Part shown: positions 1-4,959 of the stretch, in pieces
Layout: the number at the start of each line of letters is the position of its first letter
Position numbering within the stretch: the stretch's first letter is position 1
From: Candidatus Gastranaerophilales bacterium
Lineage (GTDB): Bacteria; Cyanobacteriota; Vampirovibrionia; Gastranaerophilales; Gastranaerophilaceae
Length of the DNA stretch: 5,671 bases
Direction of reading: 5' to 3'
NCBI GenBank assembly: GCA_947589525.1
Contig: CANQAW010000116.1
Coordinates: 1-5,671, forward strand
The notes under the pieces: generated by a model
The model's input: the letters and a program-made list of their open reading frames with translations, nothing else
What the model was told of the DNA's origin: nothing
Database searches by the model: none
Translations under genes and position numbers: made by a program

Positions 1-69
1 AATTTCTAACAATTTATTTAATTTTTGTAATTGTTCATTAGCATCAGTTTTTTTAAAAATCTTAATCAT
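1..69 (-). CDS. 5' end of an unidentified gene, cut by the left window edge
   Basis: Reading leftward from an ATG at 69-67, the frame stays open for 23 codons to the window edge. It gives MIKIFKKTDANEQLQKLNKL followed by LEI, a lysine- and leucine-rich, probably helical start. It begins 21 bases after the stop of the broken ATP-grasp gene and on the same strand, so it could be the next gene of the same operon. The ribosome binding site is weak: AGAG about 11 bases upstream. Another ATG a few bases upstream lies in a different frame and stops after three codons. The fragment is too short to assign a family, and I do not recognise it. The reading frame is visible; its being a real gene is inferred from position and codon character. 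Confidence 0.5.
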   Translation of the reverse strand, partial: MIKIFKKTDANEQLQKLNKLLEI

Positions 70-90
70 ATTATCATTACTCTAAAACAA

Positions 91-432
91 TTATACCTCA
101 ATTTTTCTTATATCTAAAGGATTTGAAATGTTTTTTAGATATTTATAATAATCAATTTCAAAATTCTCTGCCTTCGGATTTTCTCCGATTGTAAAATAGT
201 AATATGAATTATCACTTTTGCTTAAAATAGCTTTCCAGTCGGGTATTTTGCGATTTAAAAAATACTCGTAAACGTTTATCCCCCAAGCGCAATATGCAAT
301 ATCGGTTATGCACCAACCGCACAAGCGCATTGGATTTAACTCTATGGGAATAATTTTATCTCCTTTAACTCTTAATTCAAGATGAAAGGGAAAATTACGA
401 TAATGACAGCATTTTGCTATTTTATCCAAAAT
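91..432 (-). pseudogene. C-terminal fragment of the split ATP-grasp gene
   Basis: This piece continues the reading frame of the ORF at 433-1128, with only a TAA codon (435-433) between them. It holds the end of the ATP-grasp fold. A strand with HLEL (Glu at about 251 of the joined protein) is followed by IPIELNPMRLCGW, which has the E-x-N-x-x-R pattern (Glu263, Asn265, Arg268). In the ATP-grasp superfamily these residues bind the catalytic magnesium ions and phosphate. About 75 more residues, rich in Tyr, Trp and Lys, follow to the TAA at 93-91. The only plausible restart near its beginning is a TTG at 429 with no Shine-Dalgarno sequence in front. Independent translation is therefore unlikely, and it cannot be an enzyme alone because the ATP-binding half is missing. 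I read it as the disconnected end of a recently broken gene. A sequencing or assembly error at one base is the main alternative. Confidence 0.8.
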
Positions 433-1128
433 TTATTTAAATTTATCAAGGTAACTTAACATTATTTCTTTATTTGTGTAATAAATCCTATCCGACACAT
501 CATTATTATCCGAAAACGGGTGATGGAAAATGTTTAATATAACGGCTTCGCCATTATGATTAAAGTAAGCATCAAGCGCATATTCATCGCCCTCTATCAT
601 TTCTTCAATAATAAATTTTGAAGTATTTACGACATTTTGAGGAAAAATATTTTCAAATTTTTTTATATCCTCATCAATCCTCTCCGTTATATTTTTCCAA
701 CTTTTTTCATTTTCTGTGCCGTATACCCCGAAGCTTAAAAATCCGACACTCGGCTTTAAAACAAGCGGAAACTTCAAAAAAGAAACATCAACGGTTTTAA
801 GTTCATCTTTGGTAACTTCTTTAAAAAAATAATCAGGATAAATTTCCTTTAAGGCGCTTCTGAATTTTACTTTATCTTTAGACAATTTGATTAATTTATT
901 TAAAGGTGAGTTTGGAAGATTTTTATCTATCCAGTTGAGCGCATTTTCGGAATTTGTATAAACAGGTTCATTTTTATCTAAATACAATTTAACTGCGTCC
1001 TTGTCGGAAACCAAATATTTTTCAGACAAATATTTTCTTGAAATTTCATTATCCAAAACACAAAAATTATTCTTCTTAACGGTTTCAATTAAAAATTCCG
1101 AAACATACGGTTTTTCAAGAATTAGCAT
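433..1128 (-). CDS. ATP-grasp domain protein, N-terminal part, truncated by an in-frame stop
   Basis: ATP-grasp enzymes join a carboxylate to an amine, thiol or similar acceptor through an acyl-phosphate made with ATP; the substrate here cannot be told. The 231-residue product has an N-terminal pre-ATP-grasp region (about 1-85). The ATP-binding part follows: FPLVLKPS at 120-127 with the nucleotide-binding Lys125, the flexible loop around VGFLSFGVY, the hinge FIIEEMIEGDEYALDAYF at 172-189, and VILNIFHHPF near 196-205. The frame then ends at TAA 435-433, before the metal-binding E-x-N motif, which lies in the same frame just downstream. The joined gene would span 91-1128, 345 codon positions plus stop, a normal length for a single-domain ATP-grasp ligase. 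The start at 1128 is supported by GAGG six bases upstream. As written, the protein lacks its catalytic end and is probably inactive. The family call is from motifs; inactivity is inference. Confidence 0.8.
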   Translation of the reverse strand: MLILEKPYVSEFLIETVKKNNFCVLDNEISRKYLSEKYLVSDKDAVKLYLDKNEPVYTNSENALNWIDKNLPNSPLNKLIKLSKDKVKFRSALKEIYPDYFFKEVTKDELKTVDVSFLKFPLVLKPSVGFLSFGVYGTENEKSWKNITERIDEDIKKFENIFPQNVVNTSKFIIEEMIEGDEYALDAYFNHNGEAVILNIFHHPFSDNNDVSDRIYYTNKEIMLSYLDKFK

Positions 1129-1133
1129 ATTTT

Positions 1134-1138
1134 ACCTC
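1134..1138 (-). promoter_or_regulatory. Shine-Dalgarno site of the ATP-grasp gene
   Basis: On the minus strand GAGGT lies six bases before the ATG at 1128 when counted from GAGG. This good match and spacing fixes the start of the ATP-grasp gene and shows that its 5' end is intact. Confidence 0.6.
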
Positions 1139-1153
1139 GCTTTTATCTTGAAA

Positions 1154-1179
1154 AGTATATCATAAAAACATTTTGTAAA
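1154..1179 (-). promoter_or_regulatory. Candidate extended -10 promoter for the ATP-grasp gene
   Basis: Read on the minus strand, TGATATACT (1162-1154) is an extended -10 box (TGn plus TATACT, five of six to consensus). A TTTACA at 1179-1174 resembles a -35 box, but the spacing to the -10 is only 14 bases, so the extended -10 is the stronger evidence. Transcription would start near 1147 and give a leader of about 20 bases carrying the Shine-Dalgarno site. The surrounding DNA is very AT-rich, which raises the chance of a false match. Confidence 0.4.
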
Positions 1180-1207
1180 ATATATAATTTGAATTTATAT
1201 AAAACTT

Positions 1208-1222
1208 GACAATTGTATTGTC
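1208..1222. repeat. Inverted repeat overlapping the kinase-like gene's promoter
   Basis: GACAAT-TGT-ATTGTC is a perfect 6-bp inverted repeat with a 3-base centre. It overlaps the candidate -35 box of the gene that starts at 1280, a typical place for a repressor or activator site. On the plus strand it is followed by six T residues, so a weak terminator-like hairpin is the other reading, but no gene ends upstream on that strand. Confidence 0.35.
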
Positions 1223-1245
1223 TTTTTTACGGTTTATAGTATAAT
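1218..1245 (+). promoter_or_regulatory. Candidate sigma-70 type promoter of the kinase-like gene
   Basis: TTGTCT (1218-1223) and a perfect TATAAT (1240-1245) are separated by 16 bases. Transcription would begin around 1252, leaving a leader of about 28 bases before the ATG at 1280. A better -35 hexamer, TTGACA at 1206-1211, lies 28 bases from the TATAAT and cannot pair with it. TTGTAT (1213-1218) with TATAGT (1235-1240) is an overlapping alternative. Confidence 0.5.
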
Positions 1246-1279
1246 TAAACTGTTGTTTATTAAGAATATTACGGGGTAT

Positions 1280-1960
1280 ATGAAAACAAAAGACAAAAAT
1301 CAACATATATTAAACAAGGTTATTTACGGTCTGACTACGCCTGCAAACGCTCATATTAACGCTCTTGAAAGTTTTTTAACAACCGCATCCGATAAAATAG
1401 ATGCGGAAGAAAAAGAACTGATAGAGCTTACTTTAAATTCATGTATGCAGGTTCAAAAATTAATAGAAAATTTAAATTTTATATGTAAATCAGACAATGA
1501 AAGCCTGAAATTAAATTATGAAAAGTTTAACATCTCCGAAATAATTGAAAATGTCTCAAAGGAAAACAATATTTTATTAAAATATAACAATCTCTCAATT
1601 AAGCATACAAATGAAGATATAGTTGTGTATGCGGATAAAACACACATAAAAAGAGCTATAGAAAATTTACTTTCTTATTGCATAAATAACGCTCATAAAA
1701 ACTCTCAAATTGAAATACTGTCCGCAAAAATCAATTCACATGCCTGCATACAAATAAAAACCAAAGGAAATCAAGTCAGTTTTCAGGACTTAAATAATCT
1801 TTTTGAAAATAACATTTATTACACAAGCTACAATAAAACCTTGACCAATTTAGGATTATATTTAACAAAAGAGATAATTAATTTACATTGCGGAAAAATC
1901 ATTAATCATAACTATCCGAATAATACCAATATTATAGGATTTTCTATACCCATAAAATAA
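1280..1960 (+). CDS. Degenerate, soluble histidine-kinase-like protein
   Basis: This 226-residue protein has the two-domain core of a sensor histidine kinase: a DHp-like helical hairpin (about 8-90, ending in the usual LNYEKFNISEII) and an ATPase-like domain (about 91-226). There is no membrane segment and no sensor domain. Key residues are altered. The H-box reads YGLTTP at 16-21, so the phospho-acceptor His is Tyr16. The N-box reads ENLLSYC (128-134) with Tyr133 at the usual second Asn. The G1 box, normally D-x-G-x-G, reads TKGNQ (161-165). The G2 region keeps only LGLYLTKEI (191-199), and the C-terminal LHCGKI (202-207) is conserved. Autophosphorylation is therefore unlikely; it may act as a scaffold or binding partner, or have decayed. 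I start it at ATG 1280, preceded by ACGGGG, rather than at TTG 1253, which lies at the predicted transcription start. No response regulator is adjacent. Confidence 0.75.
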   Translation: MKTKDKNQHILNKVIYGLTTPANAHINALESFLTTASDKIDAEEKELIELTLNSCMQVQKLIENLNFICKSDNESLKLNYEKFNISEIIENVSKENNILLKYNNLSIKHTNEDIVVYADKTHIKRAIENLLSYCINNAHKNSQIEILSAKINSHACIQIKTKGNQVSFQDLNNLFENNIYYTSYNKTLTNLGLYLTKEIINLHCGKIINHNYPNNTNIIGFSIPIK

Positions 1961-1962
1961 AA

Positions 1963-1987
1963 AAATGCAAAGATATACTTTGCATTT
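1963..1987 (-). terminator. Rho-independent terminator between convergent genes
   Basis: AAATGCAAAG (1963-1972) and CTTTGCATTT (1978-1987) form a perfect 10-bp stem with a 5-base loop. On the minus strand the stem is followed by a T-rich run (TTTTATTTTATG), so it should end the transcript of the 2023-2922 gene, whose stop codon is 35 bases upstream. On the plus strand it begins two bases after the stop of the kinase-like gene but has only a short U-tract, so it is a weaker terminator in that direction. Confidence 0.75.
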
Positions 1988-2022
1988 CAGTAATTTACTT
2001 TAGTGGAATGTGGGTGTGTAGG

Positions 2023-2922
2023 TTATGCGTTAAATGTTTTAAATGTTTTTTGAACATTATCGGAGATTACTTTTTTGACCGAATCAACCTCGGTTGTTAC
2101 GGCACTTCTTTGAGTTTCAATGTTATCAAGCTCCATTTCAAGCTTTTTATCTTGGTTTTGAACTTGGTTTTGTAATCTGTCATATTTTGCCTTCGCTGCA
2201 GCATCATCGGCATCATAGTATGTGTCAGCAATTGAAGAAAGTGCTTCATAGGAAGTCTTTTTCCACATTACGCCGTCGCCCGATGTGTTTTGAGTTCCGG
2301 ATTCAATTAAATATAAACCGTTTCTTAAACAATCTTGAAGATAGTTAGCTTCAGCGGTTACGCCTGTACCGCCTCCTTGCAGAGCTTCGTCTACCGTATA
2401 TCTTCCGACTGTTATATATTTATTGTCAGAATTGCGTTGCATTAAAGTATATTTGCCGTCTCCGCCTTCTTGAAGTTTGTATTCGCCTGACTTATCGTTT
2501 GCGCCCGGGATTTCGTTTTTGTTCGATACTACAATAGCACCGTCCGCATCTACCAAACGATACATACCGACTACATTAAATCCTCCGTCAAGAAAACTTG
2601 CCGAAGCATCATTAGCAACTATTCCGTATCCGTTTTGGACGGCTTTGCCTGCATCGCTTCCGCTTGTTTTTGCCAAACCGCTCGTAAGAGCCGCATAGGA
2701 TAAGTTGTAATCTTTTGTTGTTGAAGTACCTGCCGCATCCTGACCGCGAGTTACAATTGTCATAACTCTGTTTGATGTTGCATTTTCATAATCATTGGAA
2801 ATTGATTCCAATTGTTGAGACAGAACCAATCTTCTCTGCGAAATTTGCTGAGCTCTTAGTTCTAAGTCGTTCTTTCTTGCAGTTAATAACAATAACCTGC
2901 CTTGACTTGCTGATAAACCCAT
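2023..2922 (-). CDS. Uncharacterised Melainabacteria-type protein with terminal coiled coils
   Basis: The function is unknown. The 299-residue protein has no signal peptide and no membrane segment. Residues 1-47 form an amphipathic helix rich in Leu, Gln and Arg. Residues 55-235 are a Gly-, Asp-, Asn-, Ser- and Thr-rich middle with short beta-like units such as GMYRLVDADG and GKYTLMQR. Residues 239-299 form a long coiled coil with QDKKLEMELDNIETQR, ending VQKTFKTFNA. Conserved helical ends around a variable middle recall flagellins, hook-associated proteins and related axial proteins, but this is only an architectural likeness. From memory, proteins with this start and end recur in Gastranaerophilales genomes. 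The start at ATG 2922 is chosen because AAGGTGG lies five bases upstream; an upstream in-frame ATG at 3000 has no such site. The gene is visibly richer in G+C than its neighbours. It stands alone, bounded by the terminator at 1963-1987. Confidence 0.7.
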   Translation of the reverse strand: MGLSASQGRLLLLTARKNDLELRAQQISQRRLVLSQQLESISNDYENATSNRVMTIVTRGQDAAGTSTTKDYNLSYAALTSGLAKTSGSDAGKAVQNGYGIVANDASASFLDGGFNVVGMYRLVDADGAIVVSNKNEIPGANDKSGEYKLQEGGDGKYTLMQRNSDNKYITVGRYTVDEALQGGGTGVTAEANYLQDCLRNGLYLIESGTQNTSGDGVMWKKTSYEALSSIADTYYDADDAAAKAKYDRLQNQVQNQDKKLEMELDNIETQRSAVTTEVDSVKKVISDNVQKTFKTFNA

Positions 2923-2927
2923 TTTTG

Positions 2928-2934
2928 CCACCTT
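2928..2934 (-). promoter_or_regulatory. Strong Shine-Dalgarno site fixing the start at 2922
   Basis: On the minus strand AAGGTGG lies five bases before ATG 2922. It rules out the longer reading from 3000, whose extra 26 residues have no ribosome binding site and do not resemble the start of a protein of this type. No clear promoter could be picked out between 2935 and 3048. Confidence 0.7.
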
Positions 2935-3048
2935 TACTTTTAAATTACTATGTAGATAAACTAAACAAGCTAGTCCACCCTTACTTAGCATGTGCCACAT
3001 TTTTCTGAGCCGATAACAAAGATTAATTTAATGATTAAGAAATGTTAA

Positions 3049-4407
3049 CTATACTTGAGCGCCGGTTGCTTTATAAAGGCTTATTTTATCTATTAAACAA
3101 TCCGCTTTTGATGAAGCTTGTAAAATTGCAACATATAAAAGAGCTTCTTGCTGCTGTAAAAGGTCAAGTTTAGAAATAATGCCTTCATTATATTTTAAAC
3201 TCGAAATAATATAGTCTTTATTTTGAATATCGTACGCCTTTATATTGTTATCAAGCTTTGTTTTGTCGGATTTTAAATTATAAAGCGCATCATTAACTTC
3301 TTGTATTGCAGTCAAATTAGTTTTTTGGTATTGTTCAAGAGTTTGCTCGTAAGAATTTTTGGCAAGCTTCAGATTGGCTATTCTTTTAAATCCGGTAAAA
3401 ACAGGCAAGTTTGCGCTTCCGCCCGCAAGAGCCAGTGAATTTGCCCAATTCATACCGGATGAATTTGTAGCTGCAAAAGATAACAAGCCTAAAATATCGA
3501 TTGTGGGCAAAAACTCTTTTTTGGCAGCTCTTATATCAATTCCTTTTGCTTCCAGCTGTTTTTCCAAAGCCTTATAATCAGGACGATTTACAATTATATC
3601 GGAAGAAATTTGACTCGGGATATCGAAATCAAAATTCAGTTTATCCAGCGATTTTCTTTTATAATCTTTAGTATTTTCGGCACTGTCGCCTATTAAAACA
3701 GCCAGCGCATTAAGCGCATTTTGTCTTGATTTTTTGTAATCAATTAAGTCATTTTGAGACAAGACATAATTTTTTTCGGACAGTATTAAATCTGAAGTTG
3801 AAACTATACCTTCATTATTTGAAACTTTCATCAAATCATAAATTTCTTTTCTGTTTTGAACTAATTTTTCTTGAAGCTCAATAATTTTATCAAGTTTTAC
3901 TATGTTGTAATAAACACCGCCCACAGCGCTCACTATTGAAATATCGGACACTTCTCTTTGAAATTGAACGCTTTGCGCCGTTATTTTGCTTGATTTTGTT
4001 TTATCCCAATTCTTACCGAAAAGGTCTAACTCCCAAGATGCCAAGAGCGGAAGAGCAAGAGAACCTGAAGTTTTTTCGGTATTGGGCATTTTTGTAATAA
4101 AGGGAGAAACTCCGATTTGTGCTTGAGGCAATTGATTTGAACGAATTAATTGAGTATTTATATTTGCTTGTTCAAGCTTCAATTTTGCGGCTTTTATATC
4201 GTGATTGTTGTTAATTGCCCTTGTGATATAACTTTCCAGATACTCGTCATTTTGCTTTCTCCACCAGTCAAAATTAACCCAATCAAGAATGGAAGCTTCA
4301 ATTTTATCCGTTTTTGATTTTTTTAATTCCAAAATTGCACAAGCGGGATTTATGTACAAAACAAGAAAAAACATGCTCAACAACACGGTTGTAAATAACT
4401 TTTTCAT
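3049..4407 (-). CDS. Outer-membrane efflux channel, NodT/OprM (TolC-like) family
   Basis: This is the outer-membrane exit duct of a tripartite drug-efflux pump. It would form a trimeric beta-barrel with a periplasmic helical tunnel and dock to the membrane fusion protein encoded at 4960. The 452 residues match the family's usual length. A signal peptide covers 1-24 (MKKLFTTVLL then a hydrophobic core, ending ACA). Two outer-membrane-efflux repeats follow. The first starts with the family's WW near 48-49 and NNNHDIKAAKLKLEQA (66-81), with SWELDLFG at 124-131. The second has VNRPDYKALEKQLEA (273-287) and AAKKEFLPTID (294-304), then NLPVFTGFKR (333-342). Cys23 lacks a proper lipobox (N-P-A-C), so lipoprotein processing is doubtful although many NodT proteins are lipoproteins. 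The start is backed by AAAGGGGAG just upstream. It ends in TAG with no clear terminator. It is divergent from the MarR gene, with a shared operator between them. Confidence 0.93.
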   Translation of the reverse strand: MKKLFTTVLLSMFFLVLYINPACAILELKKSKTDKIEASILDWVNFDWWRKQNDEYLESYITRAINNNHDIKAAKLKLEQANINTQLIRSNQLPQAQIGVSPFITKMPNTEKTSGSLALPLLASWELDLFGKNWDKTKSSKITAQSVQFQREVSDISIVSAVGGVYYNIVKLDKIIELQEKLVQNRKEIYDLMKVSNNEGIVSTSDLILSEKNYVLSQNDLIDYKKSRQNALNALAVLIGDSAENTKDYKRKSLDKLNFDFDIPSQISSDIIVNRPDYKALEKQLEAKGIDIRAAKKEFLPTIDILGLLSFAATNSSGMNWANSLALAGGSANLPVFTGFKRIANLKLAKNSYEQTLEQYQKTNLTAIQEVNDALYNLKSDKTKLDNNIKAYDIQNKDYIISSLKYNEGIISKLDLLQQQEALLYVAILQASSKADCLIDKISLYKATGAQV

Positions 4408-4459
4408 ATCTCCCCTTTAAAAACTATTGCTTTTTTTATAACAGAATGTTAGCATATTA

Positions 4460-4477
4460 ATGTTGCAAAAGCAACAT
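4460..4477. promoter_or_regulatory. Candidate MarR operator: perfect 18-bp palindrome
   Basis: ATGTTGC (4460-4466), AAAA, GCAACAT (4471-4477) is a perfect inverted repeat with 7-bp arms. It sits 18 bases before the MarR gene start and 52 bases before the divergent efflux channel start. MarR proteins bind palindromes of this size as dimers and usually repress their own promoter. A further half-site-like AATGTTAGC lies at 4445-4453, 14 bases before the matching AATGTTGC of the palindrome. An AT-rich TATAAA-like -10 for the leftward gene lies near 4437-4442, but I could not pair it with a clear -35. The palindrome is seen; its being the MarR site is inference. Confidence 0.65.
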
Positions 4478-4495
4478 ACTTTATATAGGGGAGAT

Positions 4496-4951
4496 ATGGG
4501 GTTAAATTTTGAAGATACATTATTTTACCAGATTAAAATTTGTGAAAAAACATTCAGAACGCTGTTTGAACATTTTTACAAAGATTTAAACATAGGTATT
4601 TCCGCCGTAGAAAGTCTTGCACTTAATATAATCAAAGAAACTCCCGACTGCTGTCAAAGAGATTTAGCCAGAATAATGCTAAAAGACAGAGCCGGAACCG
4701 GTAAACTTGCAAATTTATTACAAAAAAAAGGATTAATAAAAATTGAGCTGAAAAACAAAAACAACAGACCCGTAAGGATTTTATCAATAACGCAAAAGGG
4801 CGAAAAAATAATTAAAAAAACAACGGATATCAGAGAAGAAATCAATAAAAAAATTAAAGAAAAAATAACCGCATCTCAAATGCAAAATGCAAAAAAGACA
4901 CTTCAAACTTTAAGAAAAACAATCGAAGCAACAATTAAAAATAAAATATAG
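4496..4951 (+). CDS. MarR-family transcriptional repressor of the efflux locus
   Basis: This 151-residue winged-helix regulator probably represses the efflux genes on both sides and releases DNA when a drug-like ligand or oxidant binds. An N-terminal dimer helix (about 5-32) is followed by ISAVESLALNIIKE (35-48). The helix-turn-helix CQRDLARIMLKDRAGTGKLA (53-72) and LLQKKGLIKIE come next. The wing carries NRPVRILSITQKGEKI (90-105), the usual MarR pattern of Arg-x-x-x-Leu-Thr-x-x-Gly. A long C-terminal lysine-rich helix completes the dimer. Cys16, Cys52 and Cys53 are present, the last two at the front of the recognition region. The start at ATG 4496 has GGGGAG just upstream; an in-frame ATG at 4460 falls inside the palindrome and lacks a ribosome site. 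The gene ends in TAG, overlapped by the next gene's AGGAG, so the two are almost certainly co-transcribed. Confidence 0.9.
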   Translation: MGLNFEDTLFYQIKICEKTFRTLFEHFYKDLNIGISAVESLALNIIKETPDCCQRDLARIMLKDRAGTGKLANLLQKKGLIKIELKNKNNRPVRILSITQKGEKIIKKTTDIREEINKKIKEKITASQMQNAKKTLQTLRKTIEATIKNKI

Positions 4952-4954
4952 GAG
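4950..4954 (+). promoter_or_regulatory. Shine-Dalgarno site of the membrane fusion protein gene
   Basis: AGGAG overlaps the last two bases of the MarR gene's TAG stop and lies five bases before ATG 4960. This suggests translational coupling between repressor and pump adaptor. Confidence 0.7.
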
Positions 4955-4959
4955 TTAAA

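Noticed and set aside
433..435. Recoded stop or alternative genetic code explaining the in-frame TAA
   Set aside because: TAA and TAG end other intact genes in this window, and no recoding structure such as a SECIS or PYLIS-like element or slippery heptamer with pseudoknot was evident. TAA is also not the codon used for selenocysteine or pyrrolysine.
618..800. Open frame of 60 codons on the plus strand
   Set aside because: It lies wholly antisense to the ATP-grasp coding region, has no ribosome site, and its product has no recognisable features.
1208..1230. Short hairpin followed by six T residues as a plus-strand terminator
   Set aside because: The stem is only 6 bp and AT-rich, no plus-strand gene ends upstream, and it overlaps a good promoter. 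An operator role fits better.
2923..3000. Upstream start at 3000 for the 2023-2922 gene
   Set aside because: The 26 extra residues have no ribosome site, while ATG 2922 has AAGGTGG at ideal spacing and begins the typical MGLSASQ sequence.
2985..3001. TGGCAC on the minus strand resembling a sigma-54 -24 element
   Set aside because: No GC dinucleotide of a -12 element occurs at the required spacing.
2094..3008. Several plus-strand open frames opposite the 2023-2922 gene
   Set aside because: They are antisense shadows of a gene with a clear Shine-Dalgarno site, coiled-coil ends and a terminator. Their products look like arbitrary translations.
3009..3016. GCCGATAA, identical to the -10 element of flagellar sigma-28 promoters
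   Set aside because: It is on the plus strand, pointing into the 3' end of a minus-strand gene, and no TAAA-type -35 lies at the right distance. It is probably chance, though its closeness to a flagellin-like gene drew attention.
3359..3577. Plus-strand open frame of 72 codons
   Set aside because: It is antisense to the outer-membrane efflux gene, whose family motifs cover the same stretch.
4336..4347. Lipobox in the outer-membrane channel
   Set aside because: Cys23 is preceded by N-P-A rather than a Leu-type lipobox, so signal peptidase I cleavage after Ala24 is at least as likely.
4654..4845. Minus-strand hydrophobic open frame of 63 codons
   Set aside because: It is antisense to the helix-turn-helix and wing of the MarR gene. 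Its hydrophobicity is the expected complement of a Lys-rich sequence.
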